Origin: Aquitalea aquatica
Lineage (GTDB): Bacteria; Pseudomonadota; Gammaproteobacteria; Burkholderiales; Chromobacteriaceae
Assembly: GCF_013911085.1 (NCBI RefSeq)
Contig: NZ_JACERN010000042.1
Span: 186,001 to 250,000, forward strand
Direction: 5' to 3'
DNA: 64,000 nucleotides
Part shown: positions 16,919-26,066 of the stretch, one piece after another
Layout of the letters: each line of letters opens with the position of its first letter
Position numbering within the stretch: position 1 is the stretch's first letter
Position numbers and translations under genes: made by a program
Notes under the pieces: model-generated
What the model was told of the DNA's origin: nothing
Seen by the model: the letters and a program-made list of their open reading frames with translations, nothing else
Databases searched by the model: none

Positions 16919-19900
16919 TCAGTTGGCTTGCTGGGTCTGGTCGGGCTGCAAGCGCTCCGCCAGCTGGTTTAGCTGCCGCAGGGCAGCATCGTAGTCGTAC
17001 TGCGCCGCCAGTCGCGACAGCTGGCGGGCGGCGTCCGCTTCGGCATGGCCGGCCAGTGCCCGGTACAGTTCGGCGGCACTGCGGCTGGCCTTGATATCGT
17101 TGTCTTGCAACTGGCTGGCCAGCGTACGCATTAGTTGCTGGCAGTCGACCAGCGTACTGGCTTCGCTGGCGACCGGCTCTGCCGGGTGTTCTTGTTCCAC
17201 ATGCACGAGCAGTCGCTGCAGTTGTTGTTGCAGCTGCTCGATGGCTTGCTGCCGCTGGTTATCATTGCCGTCCAGGTGGTATTCCAGATGGCGGCAGGCG
17301 GCAGCCAGGGCATCGGCGCCGATATTGCCGGCCAGACCCTTGAGATTGTGCACGATGCGCCGTGCCGTATCGGCTTCGCCTTTGTGCAAGGCCTGCTGCA
17401 GGCGTTGGGTCGCATCGCTCTCGCGTTCCTGAAAGCGGGTCAGCAGCCGCTGGTACAGGGTGTGATCGTCGCCCATGCGCAGCAGGGCTGACTTGCGGTC
17501 GAGTAGCTGTTCGCCTGGCGTCACAACTGGGTCGGGGCTGGCGGCGGTGGCCAGCGGCTGGCCGGGGCGCAGGTGGCGCAGCAGCACGGCGTAGAACAGC
17601 TGGATGTCGATGGGCTTGGCGATGTAGTCGTCCATGCCGGCATCCCGGCAGCGTTGTTCTTCACCCACCATCACATTGGCGGTCATGGCAATGATGGTAA
17701 GTGCCCGGCCATGTGGCTGCTGGCGCAACTGGCGGGTAGCTTCCAGCCCGTCCATCACCGGCATCTGGCAGTCCATCAGCAGCAGTTGATAGTCGTGCGT
17801 AGCCGCCATCTGCAAGGCTTCGGCACCGTTGCAGGCCAGCTGGGCCGTGATGCCGACCTGCCGCAGCAGTTCCAGCGCGACTTCCTGATTGGTCAGATTG
17901 TCTTCCACCAGCAGGACGCGACTACCTTGCAACAACTGGCGCAACTGCGGCAGGTCGATGCGTGGCGCGCTGCTGGCGGGCAGTGTTGGCACCTGGTGGC
18001 GGCAGCCGGTATGAATGGCATCCAGCAGGGTAGAGAAGGTGGCCGGCTTGTCCATGATGCCATCCACCGGCGTTTGCCCGAGAGCCTGGCTCAGGCTGTC
18101 ACTGTCGTGGGCGGTGGCCAGCAGACAGACCGGCGCGGGTAGTTCTGTCAGTGCACGGATCTGTTGCAGGGTTTGTACGCCGTCCATGTCGGGCATTTTC
18201 CAGTCGATCAAGGCCAACTGGTAGGGCTGGCCGGCCGCATGTGCCTGCTGCAAGGCCAGCAGCGCGGCTGGGCCGCTGTCGACGGCGTCGGCCTGCAACT
18301 GCAGTGCCTGCAACATATGTACAAAGACTTCGCGTGCGGCGGCATTGTCGTCCACCACCAGTGCGCGCATGCCACGGATGTCGGGCAGGCTGGCTGGCGT
18401 GGCCGGTACTGACTGCGCTTTGCCCAGCCGGCAACTGAAGCTGAAGCAGCTGCCGTGGCCGGGTGCGCTGCTGACGCTAATCTCGCCCTGCATCAGCTGC
18501 ACGATGTGTTGGCTGATGCTCAAGCCCAGGCCGGTACCACCATAACGGCGGGTGGTGGAACTGTCGGCCTGAGAGAAAGCCTGGAACAGCCGTTGCTGTT
18601 CGGCCTGGCTCATGCCGATGCCGGTGTCGCGGACGGAGAAATCCAGCAGGACCGATTGTTCGTCTTCCTCACGCAGGCGGACGGCCAGCGTGATTTCGCC
18701 CTGTTCGGTAAACTTGACGGCATTGCCCACCAGATTGTTCAGCACCTGGCCCAGCCGCAGCGGGTCGCCTCGGAGTTGTGGGGGGAGCGCCGGGTCGATG
18801 TCGAACAGTAGTTCCAGCCCCTTGTCACGCACTCGCAAGGCAAGCAGGTCGGCTACCTGGCTGATGACGTTTTCCAGCGAAAAATCCACCTGCTCGCAAT
18901 GCAGCTTGCCGGCTTCGATCTTGGAAAAATCCAGAATGTCGTTGATCAGCCCCAGCAGGCTGTTGGCGGCGGCGTGTGCCTTGTCCAGATAATTGCGTTG
19001 CTGCGGGTTTAGCGCGGTCTGCAAGGCCAGCTGGGTCATGCCGATCACGGCATTCATCGGGGTGCGGATTTCATGGCTCATATTGGCCAGGAATTCTGCC
19101 TTGGCGCGGGTGGCGGCTTCTGCGCTGCGGCGAGCTTCACTGGCTTCCTGCTCGGCGGTTTTGAGTTCGCTGACATCGACGATGACGCCGATCAGCCCGC
19201 CAGGTGTGCCGTCCTGATGCTGAAAGCCGCTCACTGAATACAACAGGTGGTGTGATTTGCCATCGGCCAGTACCAGCTCTTCCGCGCGGGATATCCGGCT
19301 GCCATTGGCAATGACGCTTTCGTCTTCCTGCTGGAAGTGCTGGCGATCCGCCAGGGGCAGATACTCCAGATCCAGCACCCGCTTGCCGATGAAATCACGC
19401 CGCTCGATACCGAAAGCCTGTTCGTAGGCCTGATTGCAACCGAGAAAGCGGGTATCCGCGCCCTTGTAGAAAATCGGATTGGGGATGACGTCCAGCAAGG
19501 CCTCCACCAGTGCTACCTGGTGCAGCAGGGCCGCCGTGCGTTCGGACACTTTCTGCTCCAGCAGCACGCGGGATTGCTGCAGCTCGGTGGTATTGGCCAG
19601 CAAGCGCTGGCGCATGGCTTCCTGGGCGGCAGCCAGCTGGCTGACCTCCTGCCAGGGGGCATGCAGGGCGGTGGCACAAACGGGTGCGGCCAGGTCGAGC
19701 TGGCCGATGCGTTCACTTTCCCGAGTCAATAACTGCAGCGGGCTGGCAAAGCGCCGGGCCATGCGCAGGGCCACCACGCCACCGCAGGCCAGTGCTGCCA
19801 GCGTAATCAACAGCAGCACCAGCAGATCGCGTGGCTTGAGCGGCAAAAAAGCCGCTTCCGGCGCTACCACGGCTATCCATAATGGTTGCTGGCCTATGCG

Positions 19901-20842
19901 GGTGGGCTGGAACAGGCTGAACCAATCCTGCCCGGCAGCATGAAAGCGGCTGGCGCGGCCCGGTTGCTGCTGGCGGCGCAGCCAGTGCTCGTAACCATGC
20001 GATAGCGGGTTGTCACTGAGGCTGGCCAGCGGGCGCATCAGCAGGGAGGCCGTTGACTGGCCGCCGCCATAGGGCAGGGCCAGCACCATGCCCTGCTCAT
20101 CTAGCAAGGCCAGGGTTTGCTGTTGGGCAATGGGTAGTGCGTTGGTAATACTGGCGATGCTGCTGAGGTTGACGTCATGGCCGATGATGAAATGACTGCC
20201 GTCGGCAGCGGTCCAGCGACTGGCAGCAGTAAGGCCGGTCTGGCGGGTGGTATAGAAGATATAAGGCTGAGTCCAGTGAATGTCACGATCACTGCTCAGC
20301 GCCATGGCACCCTTAAACCAGGGACGCTGGCGGGCATCGTAATCCTGCTGGCGGGTTTCGCTGTGTAGCAGCCGGCGCTTTTGGTTCCAGTAAAACCAGT
20401 AGGTGGTACGCCCCCAGCGGACCGGATCGCTCAGGCGATTGACCCAGCCACCATCGGCGGTGTGCAACAACAGGATTTCCCGGCCAGACTCATGTGCCAG
20501 ATTGACCGAGGCAATCTCGCGCTGGTTTTCGATGATGGGGAAAAAGAATTCGTTGAAGCGTTGCAGCTGCTGGCGATCGTCCTGCAGCCATTGGGTATGG
20601 CTGTTCCACCGGCTGTTACGGCCCCAGGCCTGGCTGGTGCGCAGATTGGCATCGACTGTATCAAGCAGGCGCTGCATGCGCGCATCCAGCTGCTGGGCAG
20701 CAATCTGCATTTGCGATTGCGCCAGGCTATCTACCGTCGATTGGACGATCAGGTGATAGCAGCCAAAGGCGAACACGACCAGGGACAGCAGGATCAGCCC
20801 GCACATGCGCAGGACCAGGCTGCTGGCAAATGTCTTTTTCAA
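16919..20842 (-). CDS. Hybrid sensor histidine kinase (Cache-HAMP-PAS-HisKA-HATPase-REC-REC-HPt)
   Basis: The protein has 1307 residues. TM1 is at about 10-32. The periplasmic Cache domain reaches about 340 (YDARQRPWFKGAM) and TM2 lies at about 345-368. HAMP follows, then PAS at about 460-590 (DVIPNPIFYKGADTRFLGCN), HisKA with FLANMSHEIRTPMNAVIGM, and HATPase_c with GTGLGLSI. There are two receivers, the first with IDWKMPDMDG and the second with LMDCQMPVMDG. A C-terminal HPt has the phospho-His in HNLKGLAGN. It is a complete phosphorelay in one chain. The adjacent HD-GYP regulator is the likely output. The ligand is unknown; Cache domains usually bind small molecules. Confidence 0.92.
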   Translation of the reverse strand: MKKTFASSLVLRMCGLILLSLVVFAFGCYHLIVQSTVDSLAQSQMQIAAQQLDARMQRLLDTVDANLRTSQAWGRNSRWNSHTQWLQDDRQQLQRFNEFFFPIIENQREIASVNLAHESGREILLLHTADGGWVNRLSDPVRWGRTTYWFYWNQKRRLLHSETRQQDYDARQRPWFKGAMALSSDRDIHWTQPYIFYTTRQTGLTAASRWTAADGSHFIIGHDVNLSSIASITNALPIAQQQTLALLDEQGMVLALPYGGGQSTASLLMRPLASLSDNPLSHGYEHWLRRQQQPGRASRFHAAGQDWFSLFQPTRIGQQPLWIAVVAPEAAFLPLKPRDLLVLLLITLAALACGGVVALRMARRFASPLQLLTRESERIGQLDLAAPVCATALHAPWQEVSQLAAAQEAMRQRLLANTTELQQSRVLLEQKVSERTAALLHQVALVEALLDVIPNPIFYKGADTRFLGCNQAYEQAFGIERRDFIGKRVLDLEYLPLADRQHFQQEDESVIANGSRISRAEELVLADGKSHHLLYSVSGFQHQDGTPGGLIGVIVDVSELKTAEQEASEARRSAEAATRAKAEFLANMSHEIRTPMNAVIGMTQLALQTALNPQQRNYLDKAHAAANSLLGLINDILDFSKIEAGKLHCEQVDFSLENVISQVADLLALRVRDKGLELLFDIDPALPPQLRGDPLRLGQVLNNLVGNAVKFTEQGEITLAVRLREEDEQSVLLDFSVRDTGIGMSQAEQQRLFQAFSQADSSTTRRYGGTGLGLSISQHIVQLMQGEISVSSAPGHGSCFSFSCRLGKAQSVPATPASLPDIRGMRALVVDDNAAAREVFVHMLQALQLQADAVDSGPAALLALQQAHAAGQPYQLALIDWKMPDMDGVQTLQQIRALTELPAPVCLLATAHDSDSLSQALGQTPVDGIMDKPATFSTLLDAIHTGCRHQVPTLPASSAPRIDLPQLRQLLQGSRVLLVEDNLTNQEVALELLRQVGITAQLACNGAEALQMAATHDYQLLLMDCQMPVMDGLEATRQLRQQPHGRALTIIAMTANVMVGEEQRCRDAGMDDYIAKPIDIQLFYAVLLRHLRPGQPLATAASPDPVVTPGEQLLDRKSALLRMGDDHTLYQRLLTRFQERESDATQRLQQALHKGEADTARRIVHNLKGLAGNIGADALAAACRHLEYHLDGNDNQRQQAIEQLQQQLQRLLVHVEQEHPAEPVASEASTLVDCQQLMRTLASQLQDNDIKASRSAAELYRALAGHAEADAARQLSRLAAQYDYDAALRQLNQLAERLQPDQTQQAN

Positions 20843-21104
20843 TCAGCGCTCCAATGTGGATCTGGCTGCTGCTGTACTGTTGTGGGGCTGTCGTGGCCAG
20901 GCGGGCGTCGTGCGATTGTCTGCCCAGCGCCTGATGCGGTGTGTGGCGAGTTTCAGGCAAGTGTGGTGATAGTAGCACGCGTCAAATCATTGACTCAATT
21001 GTCATGATTGATTCAAAGCGCGCTGTCTGCGGCGGAGTGATCAGACAGGCAGGGCGGTGACACAGGGCCGGCCGCAGCCCGCCCTGTGCACACTAGTATC
21101 AAGC

Positions 21105-22364
21105 TTATTCTTTGGCAGCTGCGGCAGCAGCAGCGCGCAGCTTGTCTTTCTTGCTCATGCGCTTGCCCTTGATGCCGCCATTGCTGTTGGGGTCGTGTTG
21201 TGCAGCAGGACTGTTGTCCGGGGCGACGCTAGGTGCAAAGCCCTCAATCTGTTCGCGTGGCAGCTGTTGTTGCTGGCGTTTTTCGATCAGGCGGAAATGG
21301 GCAGCGTTGTCAGCAGAAACAAAGCTGATGGCAACACCACTGGCGCCGGCCCGCCCGGTGCGGCCGATGCGATGGGTGTAGTCGACCACCGAGCGCGGCA
21401 GATCGTAATTGACCACCACCGGCAAGCCGGCAATGTCGATGCCACGGGCGGCCAGATCAGTGGCAATCAGCACTTGCAGCTGGCCGTTTTTGAGGTCGGC
21501 CAGTACCTGCCCGCGCTGGCTCTGGCTGCAATCGCCATGTAATGCCGCGGCGCGGATGCCGGCGTTTTGCAATTTGCCGGCCACGCGTTCGGCACTGTGG
21601 CGACTGGCCACGAACACCAGTACCCGTTCCCAGTTTTCACTTTGCAGCAAATGGCGCAGCAGCATGGTGCGCCGGCCAGTATCCACCTCGATGGCGCGTT
21701 GCCGGATGTCGGGTGCGCTGCTCTGGCTGAGCGGGATGTCAATGCGCTGCGGCTGTTTGAGCAAGGTTTCGGCCAGCTGGCGTACGGCCGGCGGGAAGGT
21801 GGCGGAAAACAGCAGGTTTTGCCGGTACGGTGGCAATAGCGCCAGCAACTGCTTGATTTCGTCAGCAAAACCCAGGTCCAGCAGCCGGTCGGCTTCGTCC
21901 AGTACCAGGGTTTGCACGGCAGACAGGCGCAGTGCATTGTGCTGCAGCAAATCCAGCAGCCGGCCCGGCGTGGCCACCACGAAGTCGGCCCCGCCGCGCA
22001 AGGCCATCATCTGCGGATTGATCGACACGCCGCCATAGACCACCGCCACCTTGATGGCCTGCGGCAGTGAGGCTGCCAGATCGCGCAGCGTGGCACCTAC
22101 TTGCACCGCCAGTTCGCGGGTGGGCAGCAGAATCAGGTTTTGAATCTGCCGTGGCGAGCCGTGCTGAGCGGCCAGCCATTGCTGCAACATGGGCAGGCAA
22201 AAGGCAGCAGTTTTGCCCGAGCCGGTCTGGGCAGTGGCCAGCAGGTCGTGACCTTGCAGAATGGCCGGAATGGCTGCTTGCTGAATGGCGGTGGGCGCGG
22301 CATAGCCTTGTGCGCTGGCTGAGGCAAGCAAGGCGGGCTGCAGGCCCAGGGAGGTGAATGGCAT
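21105..22364 (-). CDS. rhlE: DEAD-box ATP-dependent RNA helicase (RhlE type)
   Basis: The protein has 419 residues with all core motifs in order: Q motif (FTSLGLQPALLASASAQGY with Gln in AIQQAAIP), Walker A ATAQTGSGKT, PTRELAVQ, TPGRL, DEADRLLDLGF, SATFP, then the second RecA domain with TDLAARGIDI and HRIGRTGRAG. A short basic and Ala-rich tail follows. It remodels RNA during ribosome assembly or decay. It is monocistronic and divergent from hflX. The RhlE subgroup is suggested by the core and tail but is not certain against other betaproteobacterial DEAD-box paralogues. Confidence 0.88.
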   Translation of the reverse strand: MPFTSLGLQPALLASASAQGYAAPTAIQQAAIPAILQGHDLLATAQTGSGKTAAFCLPMLQQWLAAQHGSPRQIQNLILLPTRELAVQVGATLRDLAASLPQAIKVAVVYGGVSINPQMMALRGGADFVVATPGRLLDLLQHNALRLSAVQTLVLDEADRLLDLGFADEIKQLLALLPPYRQNLLFSATFPPAVRQLAETLLKQPQRIDIPLSQSSAPDIRQRAIEVDTGRRTMLLRHLLQSENWERVLVFVASRHSAERVAGKLQNAGIRAAALHGDCSQSQRGQVLADLKNGQLQVLIATDLAARGIDIAGLPVVVNYDLPRSVVDYTHRIGRTGRAGASGVAISFVSADNAAHFRLIEKRQQQQLPREQIEGFAPSVAPDNSPAAQHDPNSNGGIKGKRMSKKDKLRAAAAAAAKE

Positions 22365-22525
22365 GTATGGAGGAGGCCCGGCAGAGGGTTGGGCGGCACC
22401 GCCGCCAGAGGCGCAGCAGTATCGTCCCGGCGGGCGGCAGGGTCAAGGCTGCTGTCGATCGCTGCGGCAGGGAGGGGCAATTGCGAGTAAGATCGGGGCT
22501 TGCCACCAAGTAAAGCAATCTGCAC

Positions 22526-23914
22526 ATGCAAACAGAAGTTAAAGAGAAGCCCAGATACGCCATCGTGGCGTCGGTCCAGCTGCCGGATGTCAGCGATGTC
22601 GAATTCGAGGCCTCGCTCACCGAACTGAGCGAGCTGGCCAAGACCCTGGGTTTCCAGGTGGTGCATACCTTTGTTCAAAAGCGTAACAGCTTCGACCGCA
22701 CCGCCTACCTGGGCGTGGGCAAGCTGGAAGAAATCCACATGGTCGTCAATCGCGGCCTGCGCGCTGACGAGCTGGAACATGCACCACCGCAGCTGGACCC
22801 CTCCGCCATCGAGATCGACGTCTTGCTGGTGGATCATGAAATCTCTCCTTCGCAGGCACGCAATCTGGAACTGGCGGTCGGCTGCGAGGTGATGGACCGC
22901 ACCATGGTCATTCTGGAGATTTTCCACCGCAATGCCCGCTCGCGTGCGGCGCGGGCCCAGGTGGAAATTGCCCGTCTGGGCTATATGGCACCGCGTTTGC
23001 GCGAAGCGGCCAAGCTGGCCGGGCCGCAAGGCCGCCAGCGTAGCGGCATGGGCGGTCGGGGTGCCGGCGAATCCCATACCGAGCTGGACCGGCGCAAGGT
23101 GCGTGACCGCATTGCCGAGCTGCAACGCGAAATCCTCGCCATGGAACTGGAACGCAAGACCCAGCGGGCGCGCCGGCTGGAGCGTCAGGGCCAGGGCCTG
23201 GCCGGTGTATCGCTGGTGGGCTATACCAATGCCGGCAAATCCACGCTGATGCGGGCGCTGACCGGCAGCGAGGTGCTGGTGGCCAACAAGCTGTTTGCCA
23301 CGCTGGACACCACGGTGCGCGCCATTTACCCGGAAAGTGTGCCGCGTGTGCTGGTAAGCGACACCGTCGGCTTCATCAAGAACCTGCCACACGGCCTGGT
23401 GGCCTCCTTCAAGTCCACGCTGGAAGAGGCGCTGGATGCAGCGCTGCTGTTGCATGTCATCGATGCCAGCGATCCGGGCTTTGAACGCCAGCTGGAAGTG
23501 ACCGATACCGTGCTGCAGGAAATCGGTGCCGATGAAGTGCCGCGCATTCGCGTGTTCAACAAGATCGACCATATCGGTGACGAAGCGGCCGAGGCTGCCT
23601 GGACCGCCGAGCTGCAACAGCGCTATCCCGGTTGCGTGGTGATGAGTGCGCGCCGGCCGGCGGAAGTTGCCGCCTTGCGCGAACGCATCGTGTCCTTCTT
23701 CCAGCAGGATCTGGTCGAAGACGAAGTGCTGCTGCCGTGGTCGGCCCAGCAACTGCGCGGCGAGCTGTTCAGCCAGTGCCAGGTACTGGAAGAACGTGCC
23801 GAGGAAGAGGGCAGCTGGTTCCGCGTACGTGGTGAGCCAGAGCAACTGCGCCGGCTGCACGAGCAGCTGAGCCCCGGCTCGCAAGGCCGTGAGAAGGAAT
23901 ACTGGGAAGTCTGA
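22526..23914 (+). CDS. hflX: Ribosome-associated GTPase HflX
   Basis: The protein has 462 residues. The HflX N-terminal domain (FDRTAYLGVGKLEEI, LLVDHEISPSQARNLE) binds ribosomes, and a coiled segment follows (RRKVRDRIAELQREI). The G domain has G1 GYTNAGKSTLMRALTG, G3 DTVGFIKNLP and G4 NKID. HflX splits stalled ribosomes during heat and other stress. The usual hfq-hflX arrangement is not seen here: the gene stands alone between the helicase and the mod operon, ended by a bidirectional terminator. Confidence 0.95.
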   Translation: MQTEVKEKPRYAIVASVQLPDVSDVEFEASLTELSELAKTLGFQVVHTFVQKRNSFDRTAYLGVGKLEEIHMVVNRGLRADELEHAPPQLDPSAIEIDVLLVDHEISPSQARNLELAVGCEVMDRTMVILEIFHRNARSRAARAQVEIARLGYMAPRLREAAKLAGPQGRQRSGMGGRGAGESHTELDRRKVRDRIAELQREILAMELERKTQRARRLERQGQGLAGVSLVGYTNAGKSTLMRALTGSEVLVANKLFATLDTTVRAIYPESVPRVLVSDTVGFIKNLPHGLVASFKSTLEEALDAALLLHVIDASDPGFERQLEVTDTVLQEIGADEVPRIRVFNKIDHIGDEAAEAAWTAELQQRYPGCVVMSARRPAEVAALRERIVSFFQQDLVEDEVLLPWSAQQLRGELFSQCQVLEERAEEEGSWFRVRGEPEQLRRLHEQLSPGSQGREKEYWEV

Positions 23915-23938
23915 CGCCCAAAGCCTCCAAATGAAAAA

Positions 23939-23965
23939 CGCCATCCGTCCTGGATGGCGTTTTTT
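23939..23965 (+). terminator. Terminator between hflX and the mod operon
   Basis: The perfect 8-bp stem CGCCATCC/GGATGGCG is followed by six T on the plus strand and preceded by five A, so it can serve both the hflX transcript and the convergent modE transcript. Confidence 0.9.
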
Positions 23966-24001
23966 ATGCGCATCACGACTGATGCTTGATCTGCAGCCGG
24001 C

Positions 24002-24808
24002 TTAGCCCGGCACCCCCAATATCACGCTGGAAGCCTTGAAGATGGCGCAAGCCGGGCTACCCAGTTGCAGGCCCAGCTCGCTGGCGCTGGCATTGGTGAT
24101 GATGGCGGCGATGCTGCTGCCAGGGGCCAGTTCGATCACCACTTCGGTATTCACCGCGCCAGGCTGTAGCCGGCTGACCGTGCCGGGCAGCTGGTTGCGC
24201 GCCGACAGGCGCATGCCATCCTGGCCGCAGCCAACGATGACCGACGACGCCTTGATCAGGGCAAAGGCGGTGACGCCCGGAGCCAGCCCCAGGCTTTCGG
24301 TACTGTCATGGGTGACCACGGCCACCAGCCGCAGGCCATCGGCCACTTCCAGCTCGACTTCATCATTGACCGCGCCGGTCCGGATGGCCACCACCTTGCC
24401 CAGAAACTGGTTGCGTGCACTGGTTTTCATGCTCATGCCTTTCAATAGCAGCAGATCGTCGGCCATGCTGCTGGCCTGACGCTGCAGATTACGCAGAAAC
24501 TGTTGATGTTCCTGCGCGATGATCTGGTAATTGGCCACCAGCTGTCGGCCACGCGCGGTCAGCCGGGTACCGCCGCCGCCCTTGCCACCGGACAGGCGCT
24601 CTACCAGCGGCTCGCCAGCCAGATTATTCATGTGGTCGATGGCATCCCAGGCCGCCTTGTAACTGATGCCGGTGGTGCGGGCGGCCTGAGTGATGGAGCC
24701 GCTGCCGTCTATCTGTGCCAGCAAGGCCAGCTGTTGCGGGCTGCCGAACTTCTCACCCGCCATGCTTAACCACAGTGCACCTTGCAAGGTGATGTCTTGC
24801 GGCTTCAT
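24002..24808 (-). CDS. modE: Molybdate-responsive transcriptional regulator ModE
   Basis: The protein has 268 residues. The LysR-like winged HTH (GSGSITQAARTTGISYKAAW) is followed by the GGKGGGGTRLT wing. Two tandem molbindin (Mop/TOBE) domains, starting SARNQFLGKVV and SARNQLPGTVS, bind molybdate. Molybdate-loaded ModE represses transport genes, and a matching palindrome lies upstream of modA. The start codon overlaps the stop of the NifQ-like gene (ATGA). It is the last gene of the mod operon, giving autoregulation. An upstream in-frame extension exists but lacks homology. Confidence 0.93.
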   Translation of the reverse strand: MKPQDITLQGALWLSMAGEKFGSPQQLALLAQIDGSGSITQAARTTGISYKAAWDAIDHMNNLAGEPLVERLSGGKGGGGTRLTARGRQLVANYQIIAQEHQQFLRNLQRQASSMADDLLLLKGMSMKTSARNQFLGKVVAIRTGAVNDEVELEVADGLRLVAVVTHDSTESLGLAPGVTAFALIKASSVIVGCGQDGMRLSARNQLPGTVSRLQPGAVNTEVVIELAPGSSIAAIITNASASELGLQLGSPACAIFKASSVILGVPG

Positions 24809-25365
24809 GTCTGCTGCTCCGGCAGGGCCGGCAGGCAGGCTGCGTGTTCGCGGCAGCGACCACATTGCGGTGGTTTGAGTCCGGGAAGGCCAAGCTGATC
24901 GCCCAGCTCCGCGTACAGGAAACGCTTCCACTTGATATCGGCCTGATTGCGCGCATACAGCGGATACAGATAGTACTGCAGCAGCAGGCTTACCTCGTGA
25001 CGGCTTGTCAGTCCCATGTCCTGCCATAGATGGCGACTGCCCAGGCTGGCCACGGCCACCACATGGGCCAGCCAGCTGCCGTGCTGCGGATTTTCCGCCG
25101 CCGAACGGTTGGCTAGCAGCAGGCTCAGCAGCGCGGAATGCAGGGGCGGCTGCTGCGACAGCAGCTGCTGGTATTGCGTGTCAGCCAGTGCTTCCATGCT
25201 GCCCAGTTCCGGTGCGCAGGCTGCCAGCACCTCCAGCAGCATCTGCTGCGGCAGGCCCAGCGTCCAGGCATAGAGGGGGAGCTCACCATCTTGCGCATTG
25301 CGCAGCACACCGAGTACCGCGCGGGTCAGCAGGCGGAAGGCTCGCTGCTGCTGGAAGTCATTCAT
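24805..25365 (-). CDS. nifQ: NifQ-family protein in the molybdate operon
   Basis: The protein has 186 residues. The C-terminal part (MGLTSRHEVSLLLQYYLYPL, NQADIKWKRFLY) followed by CGRCREHAAC matches NifQ, which carries an Fe-S/Mo cluster delivering molybdenum to FeMo-co assembly. NifQ normally has C-x4-C-x2-C-x5-C. Here the last three cysteines (168, 171, 177) are present, but the first position is Leu 163. It lies between modC and modE with short overlaps on both sides. No nif structural genes are in the window, so it may serve general molybdenum handling. Confidence 0.72.
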   Translation of the reverse strand: MNDFQQQRAFRLLTRAVLGVLRNAQDGELPLYAWTLGLPQQMLLEVLAACAPELGSMEALADTQYQQLLSQQPPLHSALLSLLLANRSAAENPQHGSWLAHVVAVASLGSRHLWQDMGLTSRHEVSLLLQYYLYPLYARNQADIKWKRFLYAELGDQLGLPGLKPPQCGRCREHAACLPALPEQQT

Positions 25366-26065
25366 GGGAAGTCTCCGTCAGGCCGGCAGGCGGCTGGCCA
25401 AGTCGGCCATCCTGCAGGTATAGGGTTTGCTGGCCAAAGGCCTGCACGTCCGCGGCATCGTGGGTGATCAACAGCATGGGGATGGACAGCCGTTGCAGCA
25501 GTTCAGCCAGTTCCCCGCGCAATTGCTGGCGCAGGGCCGGGTCCAGTGCCGAGAACGGTTCGTCCAGCAGCAAGGCGCGTGGCTCGGCCACCAGTGCGCG
25601 TGCCAGTGCGGTGCGCTGGCGCTGGCCACCAGACAAGGTGGCTGGCAGCTGGTCGGCCAGTGTGCCCAGGTCAAAGGCATCCAGCCAGTAGTCCACGGCA
25701 GCCAGCTGACGGCGGCGTCCGGGGTTGAGCCAGCCGCGCTGCAGGCCAAAACCGATGTTCTGCCGCACGCTCAGGTGAGGAAACAGCGCGTAGTCCTGAA
25801 ACAGATAACCCAGCTGCCTTTGCTGCGGGCTGAGGCAAATGCCCCGTGTGCTGTCGAACAGGCTGCGGCCATCCAGCCGGATATGTCCGGCGTCAGGATG
25901 ATGCAGGCCGGCAATCGCCTTGAGCAGCATGCTCTTGCCGGCACCGGACGGGCCATAAACCACCAGTTGCTGGCAGTCGCTGTGCAGGGCGATATCCAGC
26001 GAAAAGCTGCGCGTGCCGCTGCGTACGGTCTGACGGATGGCGAGGTCGAAACGGGGTGTGGGCAT
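25358..26065 (-). CDS. modC: Molybdate ABC transporter ATP-binding protein ModC (short form)
   Basis: The protein has 235 residues with the complete ABC motif set: Walker A GPSGAGKSMLLKAI, Q-loop, signature LSGGQRQRTALARAL, Walker B LLLDEPFSALD and switch His ITHD. It lacks the C-terminal TOBE/Mop domain of the roughly 350-residue E. coli protein, ending soon after the H-loop. It energises molybdate import with ModB. The gene overlaps nifQ by 8 bp and follows modB by 1 bp. The short form implies that feedback by bound molybdate must occur elsewhere, for example through ModE. Confidence 0.88.
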   Translation of the reverse strand: MPTPRFDLAIRQTVRSGTRSFSLDIALHSDCQQLVVYGPSGAGKSMLLKAIAGLHHPDAGHIRLDGRSLFDSTRGICLSPQQRQLGYLFQDYALFPHLSVRQNIGFGLQRGWLNPGRRRQLAAVDYWLDAFDLGTLADQLPATLSGGQRQRTALARALVAEPRALLLDEPFSALDPALRQQLRGELAELLQRLSIPMLLITHDAADVQAFGQQTLYLQDGRLGQPPAGLTETSHE

Positions 26066-26066
26066 G

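Noticed and set aside
22133-23944. A 603-codon minus-strand open frame across hflX and the start of the helicase gene
   Set aside because: It is antisense to HflX with perfect GTPase motifs on the plus strand, and its composition (Gln/His/Ala-rich) is typical of shadow frames.
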